This document shows positions 55,443-63,796 of a DNA stretch of 64,000 nucleotides, piece after piece. Location of the stretch: positions 301,484 to 365,483 of the forward strand of contig NZ_CANMZW010000003.1 in NCBI RefSeq assembly GCF_947502445.1, in the 5' to 3' direction. The notes under the pieces were generated by a model. It searched no databases. It saw only the letters and a program-made list of their open reading frames with translations, and had not been told where the DNA came from. Source of the DNA: an uncultured Brevibacillus sp. (lineage in GTDB: Bacteria > Bacillota > Bacilli > Brevibacillales > Brevibacillaceae). How positions within the stretch are numbered: the first letter of the stretch is position 1; each line of letters opens with the position of its first letter. A program made the position numbers and the translations under genes.

Positions 55443-57056
55443 TTACTTCGCCCACTCTAACTGCGGAAGTGTCGTTCCATAGATGGTCGCTTGATAGCCG
55501 CTGATTTTTTTGTTGTTGCCGATCAGACTCGCATCGTTAAACAGTGGGATCGTAGGCAGCTCTTCTACGGAAATCGCTTGTAGCTCATCATACAGCTTTC
55601 TGCGCTCTTCCATCGCAAGCGTATTCTTTGCTTGTCCCAAAAGAGCATCTACCCGCTCACTTTTGTATCCGAGACTGTAGCTCTTGTTGCTCGAACCATC
55701 GCTGGCGAGATAGTTAGTAAAAATCGTATACGGATCGGCATTTGGCAAGCCTTGAGTTGCCAAAGCAAGATGGTACTCACCTTTTGCCTGTGCGTCTTTA
55801 AATGCCGCCCCATCCAGAATTCGAATTTCCACCTCGAGATTCAGCTCGGACAGGACCGCTTGAAGCCATTCTGCCTGTGCTTTGTACGGATAGCGATTCA
55901 GCCCGTAGGTTGGCACAATCAAATCAATTTTCTCGCGCTTGCCGCCAAGTGCTTCTGCTGCCAGCTTTTTGGCTTCATCCACGTTATGCTCGATCGCAAA
56001 ATCCTTGTAAAACGGCGAGGTCACATTGAGGAGGTTTGCTGTCGCAGTCGGGTAACCCAAATACAGCTCCTGTACCAATTGCTCGCGGTCAATCATCATA
56101 CTTACTGCTTTGCGCATGGCAGGGGAGTTGAATGGAGCTTTTTTACCGTTTGGATGCAGGTAATGCGAGATCGTCGATTTTGCCGTAGAAATCTCAAAGC
56201 GATCATCCTTCAAGAGTTCCTTTGCGAGCGAAGGCGGAATAGCTCCCAAATCCATCACACCCATAATCTCACCGGATTTCAATGCCGAAAGTCTAGTATC
56301 TGGATCAGGAATGACGCGCACGCGAATCTTTTTGCTCTTCGCTTTTTCACCGTAATACCCATCGAATGCCTCTAACAGCGCATACTGATCCTTTTCATGA
56401 GCCATCAGCTTGAAGGGCCCGGTGCCTTGTGGCAGTCTATTAAAATCCCCTTTTTCATCAAAGTTTTTCGGGCTGTAGATAGGACTTGAGAAATTCACCA
56501 TCGCATAGAGCAATGTAGGCTGCGGATTTTCGAATTTGAGCGTGAAAGTGTGCTCATCCACTTTAACGATTTCTTTTAAGCCCGGATATGATTTTTTGCT
56601 ATCCAGCGTGTAAAAAGGAGAGCTTTTTGGGCTGACCTGCTCATAGCGTTTAAAGTTGGCGATAACCGCATCCGCATTCAGCTTTTCTCCGTCATGAAAA
56701 AGGACATTCTCTTGCAAGGTGAAGGTCCACTCTCTGCCGTCATCAGACATCTGCCAGCTTTTCGCGAGCTTAGGTGCAGGCTCTCCATCCTCACCAGCTG
56801 TCAAAAGCGGCTCCCATACATATAGAATGATGCTTGTATAGTACGCGTCCTGTGTACCTGGAGCCAGATCACGCGGGGCTGCAAGAACTACTTCTTCTGG
56901 ATTGACTTCGGTTGTATTTGATGCTAGTTCATTCGCTTTTTGTGATGCAACTGGTTCGGGAGCTGCTCCGCATCCAAATAATGTAAAGATGAGGCACAGT
57001 GATAACAGCCATAACCCAATCGTTTGTATCTTCTGTCGATTCTTTGTGTGCAGCAT
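55443..57056 (-). CDS. Nickel/peptide-type ABC transporter substrate-binding lipoprotein
   Basis: 537 residues from the ATG at 57056, where GGGG lies 8 nt upstream; an in-frame TTG at 57092 is less likely. Lipobox LFGC follows a hydrophobic signal near residue 26. The SBP family 5 pattern is present: WEPLLTAGEDGEPAPKLAKSW, then WTFTLQENVLFHDGEKLNADAVIANF near 112. Members carry nickel, cobalt-metallophore complexes or peptides. The cobalamin riboswitch just upstream suggests cobalt; this is inference. Confidence 0.9.
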   Translation of the reverse strand: MLHTKNRQKIQTIGLWLLSLCLIFTLFGCGAAPEPVASQKANELASNTTEVNPEEVVLAAPRDLAPGTQDAYYTSIILYVWEPLLTAGEDGEPAPKLAKSWQMSDDGREWTFTLQENVLFHDGEKLNADAVIANFKRYEQVSPKSSPFYTLDSKKSYPGLKEIVKVDEHTFTLKFENPQPTLLYAMVNFSSPIYSPKNFDEKGDFNRLPQGTGPFKLMAHEKDQYALLEAFDGYYGEKAKSKKIRVRVIPDPDTRLSALKSGEIMGVMDLGAIPPSLAKELLKDDRFEISTAKSTISHYLHPNGKKAPFNSPAMRKAVSMMIDREQLVQELYLGYPTATANLLNVTSPFYKDFAIEHNVDEAKKLAAEALGGKREKIDLIVPTYGLNRYPYKAQAEWLQAVLSELNLEVEIRILDGAAFKDAQAKGEYHLALATQGLPNADPYTIFTNYLASDGSSNKSYSLGYKSERVDALLGQAKNTLAMEERRKLYDELQAISVEELPTIPLFNDASLIGNNKKISGYQATIYGTTLPQLEWAK

Positions 57057-57106
57057 GCTTTTTTCCCCACTTTCCTGATTACTATTATCCAAAAACTCCC
57101 GTTAGC

Positions 57107-57153
57107 AAATAAAAAGACATCTCTTCCTTTTGTGAATGCAAGGAAAAGATGCC
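57107..57153 (-). terminator. Terminator between cobalamin riboswitch 1 and its operon
   Basis: A 14-bp stem on the minus-strand RNA (GGCATCTTTTCCTT with AAGGAAGAGATGTC, two G-U pairs), loop GCATTCACAA, followed by TTTTTATTT. The two wobble pairs form only in the minus-strand RNA, fixing its direction. It starts 1 nt after the stop of a 13-codon ORF. Confidence 0.88.
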
Positions 57154-57154
57154 C

Positions 57155-57196
57155 CTATGTTTTTTTATACAACCCAAACATGGCCGTCTTTAACAC
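57155..57196 (-). CDS. Candidate leader peptide between riboswitch 1 and terminator
   Basis: A short frame reads from GTG (57196) or ATG (57181) to a TAG at 57155, giving 13 or 8 residues ending MFGLYKKT. CGGAG lies 9 nt before the GTG; GGGGAGG lies 14 nt before the ATG. The stop codon touches the terminator stem. It is not a structural protein; a role in coupling translation to termination is inferred. Confidence 0.35.
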   Translation of the reverse strand: MLKTAMFGLYKKT

Positions 57197-57227
57197 CTCC
57201 CCATTCTCCGTAGGTTAAATCAGTGTC

Positions 57228-57405
57228 GTCAAAACAGGCAGGTCTCCTGACTCCAGAATTACCATCAAGCAGCGCCTTCCCAATCGAAAAAATGATCAGT
57301 GGCTTTTTTTGCACTTGATTCATCTGTTACAGTGGCGGGACCGTGTCGGTTTTTCACCGAACTTCCCTTTTAAGCTCTGTCATCTGACATAGAGCACCTG
57401 TTTCC
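57228..57405 (-). promoter_or_regulatory. Cobalamin riboswitch 1, upstream of the ABC transporter operon
   Basis: Minus-strand AdoCbl aptamer with all main boxes: ACAGGTGC start, GGGAAGTTCGGTGAAAAACC, ACGGTCCCGCCACTGTAAC, GGGAAGGC, and the end GAGTCAGGAGACCTGCCTGT. The downstream sequence CCTACGG can pair with GGGAGG, hiding a ribosome binding site. Confidence 0.95.
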
Positions 57406-57479
57406 ACTCTATTCAATTCTGATGCTTTAGCAAACAATGCTAGCATATTTTTCACATATTTGAAATGATTTTCCTGATT

Positions 57480-57611
57480 TTACTCCGCAAATAAACTTTC
57501 TACCTCCTCCTTGCTACAACACGAGCATTGGAGCAAGCCAGGGGCACTCTCATCCGAAATGACGATTTCTTCTACATAGCCACACCATTGACAAATGAAC
57601 AGCTCGTTCAT
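57480..57611 (-). CDS. 43-residue Cys-rich protein, putative zinc ribbon
   Basis: The ATG at 57611 lies 5 nt after GGGGGG and gives 43 residues: CQWCG near 8-12 and CSCC near 30-33, with an acidic C-terminal. The cysteine pairs would fit a small zinc ribbon or other metal site. It is the first clear gene after the second cobalamin riboswitch, about 190 nt downstream, so it may belong to the B12/cobalt regulon. No family is recognised. Confidence 0.6.
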   Translation of the reverse strand: MNELFICQWCGYVEEIVISDESAPGLLQCSCCSKEEVESLFAE

Positions 57612-57721
57612 GATTACCCCCCGATCTGTTTGTACTTGTCCTCTCATTATTTCCTTGCCTAATCGTTTTAGCCCAACGCAAAAAGGCACTTCTCACGATC
57701 GGATCGAACGTTAGAAATGCC

Positions 57722-57750
57722 AGAGAAAAGCAGATAAGAAAACATCCGCT
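57722..57750 (-). terminator. Weak terminator-like hairpin after cobalamin riboswitch 2
   Basis: 7-bp stem AGCGGAT/ATCTGCT (one G-U), 8-nt loop, TTTTCTCT tail. It lies about 22 nt after the conserved GTG of this leader, at the same relative place as the terminator of riboswitch 1. Confidence 0.5.
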
Positions 57751-57801
57751 ACTATGCAAGCCGGTTTCTAACACCTCCCTATCTTCCGTAGGTCGATCAG
57801 T

Positions 57802-57983
57802 GTCGTCGAAACAGGCAGGTCTCCTGACTTTGGGATCATCATCAGTGGCTACCTTCCCAATCCATATCGGATCAGTGGCATTTGTGCGCTGACTCCCCTT
57901 TTACAGTGGCGGGACCGTGTCGGATTTTCACCGAGCTTCCCTATTATCCTTGGATTTTTGTATCTCCCAAGGAACCTGTTCCC
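57802..57983 (-). promoter_or_regulatory. Cobalamin riboswitch 2
   Basis: Second complete AdoCbl aptamer: GGGAACAGGTTCC start, GGGAAGCTCGGTGAAAATCC, ACGGTCCCGCCACTGTAAAA, GGGAAGGTAG, GAGTCAGG-type core AAAGTCAGGAGACCTGCCTGT. The following ACCTACGG and AGGGAGGTGTTA blocks match those after riboswitch 1. Confidence 0.94.
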
Positions 57984-58031
57984 AGTTATGTAGTTTTCAA
58001 CCTTGTCCAGTAGATTCATTTTACCTTACTT

Positions 58032-58526
58032 TCAGTAGTTTTGGGGAGCGGCATGTGTTTTTTCGTGCCGCAAAAGCCATTCCTTTCTCCACAATCCACC
58101 CGCATAGCCAGTTAAGCTGCCATTTGCTCCGACGATCCGATGACAAGGAATAACGATGCTCAAGCGATTTTTACCATTCGCATTGCCTACTGCACGTACA
58201 GCTTTTTCATTGCCGACGGTGTGGGCAATCGCTGAATACGAGGTAGTCTCTCCATACGGTATCGTCTCTAAAATATTCCAAACGCTTTTTTGAAAGCTTG
58301 TCCCATTCATGTAGATCGGAAATGAAAATGTGCTTCGTGTCCCCTGAAAATATTCATCGAGCTGCTGGTAGCAGTCCCATAAAACTTGCGGTACCTCCTC
58401 CTTGTTCTCCGCAGGTAGGGGCACTTCTCTTTCTGCAAACATGATCGAGCGAATGGCCTCTTTTGTCCCGATGATCTCCAGCACCCCGATTGGCGATGGG
58501 TAGTCCAGCTTATGTAATGTCGTCAT
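58032..58526 (-). CDS. ogt: Methylated-DNA--[protein]-cysteine S-methyltransferase
   Basis: 164 residues. The helix-turn-helix region (SVWNILETIPYGETTSYSAIA near 88-108) is followed by the catalytic IVIPCHRIVGANGSLTGYAGG near 127, whose Cys accepts the methyl group from O6-methylguanine. It is a one-use repair protein. It overlaps the alkA gene by 17 nt; adaA lies just before, forming an alkylation-repair operon. Confidence 0.95.
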   Translation of the reverse strand: MTTLHKLDYPSPIGVLEIIGTKEAIRSIMFAEREVPLPAENKEEVPQVLWDCYQQLDEYFQGTRSTFSFPIYMNGTSFQKSVWNILETIPYGETTSYSAIAHTVGNEKAVRAVGNANGKNRLSIVIPCHRIVGANGSLTGYAGGLWRKEWLLRHEKTHAAPQNY

Positions 58527-59436
58527 ACAGTGACCTCCATAAATAAAACGTAGCGTATGCTTCCCAGCCCTTCCATTTCTGAGCCATCTGCCTGATTTGT
58601 GTCAGCGACGGTTTTTCCTGCCAGCCAAGCTGGATTTTCAGCGCGTTATGCAAGCCTACATCTGCAATCGGAAAAGCAGAAGCCTGCTGCAAGCATTTCA
58701 TCATGACGTAGTCAGCCGTCCACGCCCCCACACCTCGAATGGATGTGAGAGCTGCATGCATCTGCCCTGGCTCTTGCATGGCAAGCAGTTTTTCTTTTGT
58801 CAGTTCGGCTGACGCCATTTTTTGAGCGACTCCAATCACGTACTCGGCTTTTTTTGTGGTAAATTGAAGTGCTCGCAAGTCATCTACCTGTAGGGAAGCT
58901 ACAGTCTGAAACGTTGGGTAGAGCCAATACGCTTCTCCTGCATACATCACCTTCTCGCCAAACTGCTCGACGAAGCGTTTTTTCATCGTATAGGCAAAAC
59001 TGAGCGTAATTTGCTGACCAATGATCGCCCACGTCAGCGCTTCGAACAAATCCGGGATGCCAACGATCCGCAAGCCGTAGTAGCGTTCTACAAGCGGCCG
59101 CATAATCTCATCCTGCTTTGCCTGTTCATAAAAAGGCGTCAAATCGCGCTTCCAATCAAATAATTGCTCCAGGTAGATCGTCATTTCCTGGCGTATCTCA
59201 TCGGCAGGTGTCCCAACGAGAAGCTCTATTCGCAGCAGCTGGCTCGTTCGGGGACTTTGGGGCGGAACTGCGCTTATCTTTAGCAGCAAAGCCTCCCCCT
59301 CCACCATCCATGCTTTATACAAGCAGCCATTCTCGATTCGATGCAATACTTCCAGGTGGGATCTCCCTAAAAAGCTCAAGCATTCATAGAAAGAAAAACA
59401 ATCGGGTACTGCAATTTCCATCGTTTCCACAGGCAT
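58510..59436 (-). CDS. alkA: DNA-3-methyladenine glycosylase II
   Basis: 308 residues. The HhH-GPD fold has GIPDLFEALTWAIIGQQITLSFA near 123-145, the hairpin TSIRGVGAWTADYVMMKCL near 230-248 and the catalytic Asp in AFPIADVGLHNALK near 253. An N-terminal domain of about 90 residues precedes it. It cleaves alkylated purines. It follows adaA by about 15 nt. Confidence 0.94.
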   Translation of the reverse strand: MPVETMEIAVPDCFSFYECLSFLGRSHLEVLHRIENGCLYKAWMVEGEALLLKISAVPPQSPRTSQLLRIELLVGTPADEIRQEMTIYLEQLFDWKRDLTPFYEQAKQDEIMRPLVERYYGLRIVGIPDLFEALTWAIIGQQITLSFAYTMKKRFVEQFGEKVMYAGEAYWLYPTFQTVASLQVDDLRALQFTTKKAEYVIGVAQKMASAELTKEKLLAMQEPGQMHAALTSIRGVGAWTADYVMMKCLQQASAFPIADVGLHNALKIQLGWQEKPSLTQIRQMAQKWKGWEAYATFYLWRSLYDDIT

Positions 59437-59451
59437 CAGCTTGCCTCCTTC

Positions 59452-60009
59452 CTACTTTGCCTTTTTGCGATATTCTCCCGGTGAGCACAGCTTTCCTTTG
59501 CGAAATGCCTGATAAAAATGCGATGGGCTCTGAAATCCTACCTCATAACATATTTCCAAATTTGTCAAGCTGGTCGTATGAATCAGATGAGCCGCTTTAT
59601 CTACGCGAATTTTCTCCAAATAAGAGCGAGGCGTCACCGATGTATACTGCTTAAACAATCGATCCAGGTAAAAGGCACTCATGCCAACATGCCTCGCAAT
59701 ATCATCAAGAACCACTTTTTGCTTGTAGGAGTCAATCAAAAATGTTTTCACACTTTGGACAACGCTCAACTGCGGTGTCTGATTTGAATCAGGCTGACAT
59801 CTTTTGCACGCGCGATAGCCTGCCGCTTCTACTTCCTTTTTATCTTCGTAGAATAGGACGTTTTCTTTCTTTGGCTTGCGGGATCGACATGAAGGCCGAC
59901 AGTAGATTTTGGTTGTTTTGACCGCCGTGAGGAATACGTCATCGTATGCACGGTCACATGCAAGAATGATCTCCCATTTTTCATCAAAGGTCAGCTGGAG
60001 CTGCTCCAT
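59452..60009 (-). CDS. adaA: AdaA: methylphosphotriester-DNA methyltransferase and transcriptional activator
   Basis: 185 residues from the ATG at 60009, 7 nt after GGGAGG. The zinc-binding Ada domain has IYCRPSCRSRKPKKENV near 34-50 and ACKRCQPD near 65-72, with the methyl-accepting Cys in the first pair. An AraC helix-turn-helix pair follows (VVLDDIARHVGMSAFYLDRLFKQ; NLEICYEVGFQSPSHFYQAF). Methylation turns it into an activator of its own operon. The C-terminal methyltransferase of Ada is a separate gene here (ogt). Confidence 0.94.
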   Translation of the reverse strand: MEQLQLTFDEKWEIILACDRAYDDVFLTAVKTTKIYCRPSCRSRKPKKENVLFYEDKKEVEAAGYRACKRCQPDSNQTPQLSVVQSVKTFLIDSYKQKVVLDDIARHVGMSAFYLDRLFKQYTSVTPRSYLEKIRVDKAAHLIHTTSLTNLEICYEVGFQSPSHFYQAFRKGKLCSPGEYRKKAK

Positions 60010-60152
60010 TCTCTTTCCCTCCCGTGCTGTTTTGTCTCCCACTTTACCAAGGATCGGTCACAGATTCATCTTCATTCTTGCTATTATGGTCTGCCAAGCT
60101 GAAAAAGCCACCTTGTAACAAGGCAGCTTGCGATTCATTCCGTTTTATTCGA

Positions 60153-60677
60153 TTATGCTTGTGCCAATAAATATCTCTCTTGCAGCACTTGGACATGATG
60201 CTTTTCGTGGCCTGCGAGGACATAAGCCAACGCTCTGGCAGAAAGCACGCCGTTATTGACATTTCCTGTTTGTGTCCAGGCCTCCTCTGGCACACCGCGT
60301 AACAAGGTAAGCGTGGCTTGACGCACGGATGTAAACTCTTCCAGCAAATCAGTCATCCTGCGCGCATGAAAACAGCCTGTTCGCACGAAGGCTTCTTCAT
60401 CAAAACCGGCCAAAGGCGTTTGGTCGCCGCGAGCGACACGCAGTAAGCGATAGCACATGATCCGCTCTGTTTCGCTGATATGCCCCAAAACTTCTTTGAC
60501 TGACCATTTGCCTGGTGCATAGCGATAATCCGCCTGCGCATCGTCAAGGGAGGATAACAGGGCGACTGTATTTTTCAATTGCTCTACCAGGATCGCAAAC
60601 AAATCGCCTTCTGATACCTTGTCAATATAAAGCGAATAATAGCTTCCGTGTTCATCGGGAGTAGGTCTATTGAGCAT
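60153..60677 (-). CDS. DinB family protein
   Basis: 174 residues. Four-helix bundle with the metal His triad in KEVLGHISETERIM near 62-75 and YVLAGHEKHHVQVLQERY near 152-169. DinB_2-type proteins include thiol-dependent transferases (bacillithiol transferase-like). A separate promoter (60709-60736) drives it, divergent from the epimerase gene. Confidence 0.9.
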   Translation of the reverse strand: MLNRPTPDEHGSYYSLYIDKVSEGDLFAILVEQLKNTVALLSSLDDAQADYRYAPGKWSVKEVLGHISETERIMCYRLLRVARGDQTPLAGFDEEAFVRTGCFHARRMTDLLEEFTSVRQATLTLLRGVPEEAWTQTGNVNNGVLSARALAYVLAGHEKHHVQVLQERYLLAQA

Positions 60678-60708
60678 GATGTCATCCTCCTTGGTTTTGT
60701 ACTACAAG

Positions 60709-60736
60709 ATTATACCATTTCAGGTGGTAGAGTCAT
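60709..60736 (-). promoter_or_regulatory. Promoter of the DinB gene
   Basis: ATGACT and TATAAT with 16-nt spacing and a TG extension on the minus strand. Confidence 0.65.
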
Positions 60737-60745
60737 CTATATAAG

Positions 60746-60774
60746 TTGAAAAGTATGAATAATTCAATTATGAT
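60746..60774 (+). promoter_or_regulatory. Promoter of the epimerase gene
   Basis: TTGAAA and TATGAT with exact 17-nt spacing, about 50 nt before the ATG. Confidence 0.7.
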
Positions 60775-60823
60775 AAAGGAAGTTATTTAATAAAAATATT
60801 TTGATCGGAAAGGTGCGCTCGTC

Positions 60824-61726
60824 ATGAAAAAAGCACTGGTGCTTGGCGGTACACAATTTTTCGGAAAACGACTGGTACAAAATTTACTGGATGCAGATTA
60901 TGAAGTGACGATTGCGACGCGTGGAAAAACGCCTGACTCCTTTGGTGAGCAGGTTCAGCGACTTCAGCTAGACCGCGCAGACAAACGAACCTTGCAAGCG
61001 GCCTTTTCTTCGACCGATACATACTGGGACTACGTGTTTGACCAGACGTGCTATTCGCCAATGGAGGTTGCGGATGTAATCGAGGTGCTCAGTGGCAGAG
61101 TCGGACACTATGTATTCACCTCTACGATGGCGGTATACGACTACGGAGTAAATAAGCTGGAAACGGATTATGATCCATATACCTATCCAATCCTGCTCCG
61201 CTCACGCAAAGATTACACAGGTATGTCAGGGTATCGCGAAGCAAAACGCCAAGCAGAGGCCGTCTTGTTCCAAACAGCACCTTTTTCTGCTACAGCAGTG
61301 CGTTTTCCCCTCGTTATCGGGCAAGACGACTATACGGGCCGCTTTCAGTTCCATGTACGCCGGGTCATGAACGGAGAACCAATCGGACACTCCAATCCCG
61401 AGGATCGCCTCAGCTTTATTACTTCTGAGGATGCTGGCCGTTTCTTGCATTTTGCGGCAAAAGAAAAGCTGGTTGGACCATATAATGCGGGATCATCAGG
61501 TGATTTGTCCGTACAGGGGCTGCTCGATCGCATGGGTGAGGCTGCACATGCTATGAAAAGCACTACCATCGTAGAGCCGAACGATCCCCAATCTCGCTCT
61601 CCCTATGATGTTGGTGGTTCTCTCTCCATGCTGATGACAAAAGCGATTGCCGATGGCTTCTCCTTTAAGGACATGAACATAGCGCTTGATGAATGCATTG
61701 ATTATTATTTAGATCAAAACCAGTAG
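60824..61726 (+). CDS. NAD-dependent epimerase/dehydratase family protein
   Basis: 300 residues. N-terminal NAD-binding LGGTQFFGKRLVQNLLDADY near 7-26, acidic switch QLDRADKRTL, and YREAKRQAEAVLF near 138-150 where the YxxxK catalytic pair is kept (here Y..AK). This extended SDR is near the sugar-nucleotide epimerase-like clade of Bacillales; its substrate is unknown. It is convergent with the GMC gene. Confidence 0.88.
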   Translation: MKKALVLGGTQFFGKRLVQNLLDADYEVTIATRGKTPDSFGEQVQRLQLDRADKRTLQAAFSSTDTYWDYVFDQTCYSPMEVADVIEVLSGRVGHYVFTSTMAVYDYGVNKLETDYDPYTYPILLRSRKDYTGMSGYREAKRQAEAVLFQTAPFSATAVRFPLVIGQDDYTGRFQFHVRRVMNGEPIGHSNPEDRLSFITSEDAGRFLHFAAKEKLVGPYNAGSSGDLSVQGLLDRMGEAAHAMKSTTIVEPNDPQSRSPYDVGGSLSMLMTKAIADGFSFKDMNIALDECIDYYLDQNQ

Positions 61727-61738
61727 AACGAGGTCAAG

Positions 61739-61779
61739 CAAAAAAACGCGGCGAGGAGTATCATGCTCCTTACCGCGTC
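61739..61779. terminator. Terminator between convergent epimerase and GMC genes
   Basis: Stem ACGCGG/CCGCGT extended by GAGGAG/GCTCCT around a short loop; T-run on the minus strand. Confidence 0.85.
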
Positions 61780-61796
61780 TGCAATCTGATTAAACA

Positions 61797-63533
61797 CTAA
61801 TCTTCATCATAATCTTCAAGCTCATTATCATCTACCACGTAAGGGTTAGGATTATTTTGAATAAATCGTACAGCATTTAATCCAATCATTTGAGCAGGCA
61901 TAGAAGTGTTGCCATCTGGTAAAATGGGCGAAATGGAGATATCCGCAACTTTCAGATTCTTCGTACCAAAGACATTGAGGAATCCGTCCACGACCCCTTC
62001 TTGAATCGTCTGTGCCATCTTACAGTGCCCTCCAAAATGAAAGAAGTTCGAATACGATGCTCTGACAAAAGCCTCAAGCTGCAGTCGCTTTTCTGCCTCA
62101 TCTGGTATAGTGAAGATATTTTCTGGAGGATATACAACCTCATGTATTCCGCTGTTAGGAGTATTTCGGGCTTCTACGATGATGTTGTACATGTTTATAT
62201 ATTGATCGATCAAAAATCTGAGATCATCTGGATTTTGGAACGGATTGATGACAAGCGATGGAAGAGCCTCTGGATCGCTATGTGCCGCCAAAATCGTACC
62301 CGTGCTTCTGGGGTTAAGATCTAAAATCCCGAAACTCATGACATTGGTACCGCTGGCTATATTAAAATCCCAACCATTGCTGAGAACTACCTGATTAGGG
62401 AGAAACAAAGGCACAGGGGCTCCGAACAATTGAAGGCGACGCCCTTCCAGACTATCCGGGTTTTCTGCTTTCATGGCACCAAGCGTGATGGGCTGGTCAG
62501 GATCAGCTGCCAATATCGGAATAAGCTGGGATGTATCTACCCTTACTCCCAGTCCAACATAAGCATGCGTTTGCAGGTTGTAGCCAACATTGGGGCTCTC
62601 AATCAATGTTTGTATACCTGCTTTAGCCAAATCACAGGGATTTCCAATTCCTGAACGCTGCAGAATGACGGAGGAGAAAAAGCCCGCAGAGAGGATAATC
62701 CCTTTTCGTGCATACATTCTCTGCGAAACACCATTCCTGACAAAGTCTACCCCAATCGCAATGTGTACGCCTCGTTTTTTCTTAAATAAGATTTTGTTTA
62801 CGGTCGTTTTGGCAAGAATGAGCAACTTTCTTCTCCCAACCCCAAATTCATCTGGATTGAACTGATCCCCTTGACTGACAATACTGTCATTCAAATATCC
62901 GATAGCCGTCGATGAACGGACAAATTTGCCATTTTTCAGCTGTTGGGTATATTGAGATTTGTAAAACGTACAATCTCTGATGCCAGTATTATAATCCTCG
63001 ACAATATCGATGTCCAAAACCTTTGCGGTTGCGTTAGTCAAGGTTTGGATCAGCCCACCAGGAGGAATAATCTGTTGCCTAACAAAAATAGGACCTTGAG
63101 TTCCTCGCTCTTCCGAGTTTTGTGTCGCACCTGTGTAGGTTTCATTTTCTATAAACAAGGAACGAATCTGATTGTAGCTCCACTGGTCACCATTTACGAG
63201 CTCTGCCCATTCGTTGTAAAGCTCTCTACTGCCGCGAACTGCATACATGTCATTAACTTCTGAGCTGCCCCCAATCACCCGACCATTTTGTGAAAGAAGT
63301 GGACGTCCGAGGATTTGCTCTATTTTTGATACAATGTTAAATGCAAATTTATTATCACTGGCTAGATTAATTGCCACTTCAATGGAGCCGCTGCCTAGCT
63401 CAGTCGACATATTTGTTCCTGCTTCAAGCACTAGTACCGATGTTCGTTTATCATCTGATAATTTTTTGGCGATGACCCCTCCGGCAGTACCAGCACCAAT
63501 GACGATGTAATCATAAATATTCTTCTTTGACAT
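61797..63533 (-). CDS. GMC family oxidoreductase
   Basis: 578 residues. FAD-binding DYIVIGAGTAGGVIAKKL near 8-25, GRPLLSQNGRVIGGSSEVNDM near 82-102, and the second GMC motif SAGFFSSVILQRSGIG near 284. The C-terminal part has FHFGGHCKMA with a likely active-site His near 520 and ISPILPDGNTSMPAQMIGLNA. Substrates range from alcohols to sugars; here it is unknown. It has no signal peptide; a single gene. Confidence 0.92.
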   Translation of the reverse strand: MSKKNIYDYIVIGAGTAGGVIAKKLSDDKRTSVLVLEAGTNMSTELGSGSIEVAINLASDNKFAFNIVSKIEQILGRPLLSQNGRVIGGSSEVNDMYAVRGSRELYNEWAELVNGDQWSYNQIRSLFIENETYTGATQNSEERGTQGPIFVRQQIIPPGGLIQTLTNATAKVLDIDIVEDYNTGIRDCTFYKSQYTQQLKNGKFVRSSTAIGYLNDSIVSQGDQFNPDEFGVGRRKLLILAKTTVNKILFKKKRGVHIAIGVDFVRNGVSQRMYARKGIILSAGFFSSVILQRSGIGNPCDLAKAGIQTLIESPNVGYNLQTHAYVGLGVRVDTSQLIPILAADPDQPITLGAMKAENPDSLEGRRLQLFGAPVPLFLPNQVVLSNGWDFNIASGTNVMSFGILDLNPRSTGTILAAHSDPEALPSLVINPFQNPDDLRFLIDQYINMYNIIVEARNTPNSGIHEVVYPPENIFTIPDEAEKRLQLEAFVRASYSNFFHFGGHCKMAQTIQEGVVDGFLNVFGTKNLKVADISISPILPDGNTSMPAQMIGLNAVRFIQNNPNPYVVDDNELEDYDED

Positions 63534-63796
63534 GTGCTCAATCCCTTTTCCCGAAATAATAAAAACATCTGACGCTTTCTCTGGGGTTGTCCCTATACTG
63601 GGCGTACTCGGCAGTCATTTCATGTCTGAAGCTGTCTGGCCTTTCTACCTGCAACACTCTACTATATATATGATGAGAAAACTTTTGTGGTACAGGCGTA
63701 AGGATTGGGGAAAGCAACTAAATTTCGGTTCCATTTAATATTCCTCATGCAAAAAAGGAAAGGGACAATTCCTCCCCTTCCCTACACTGGTACCCA
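63534..63796. other. Intergenic region before the insertion element
   Basis: About 260 nt without a credible gene. It holds the GMC promoter region, an AT-rich stretch, and a terminator (listed separately) next to the insertion element boundary. Confidence 0.5.
63750..63782 (-). terminator. Minus-strand terminator next to the IS element
   Basis: Stem GGGAAGGGG/CCCTTTCC with a 9-nt loop and TTTTTT on the minus strand. The gene it serves is not visible; the IS end begins about 15 nt further upstream on that strand. Confidence 0.65.
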
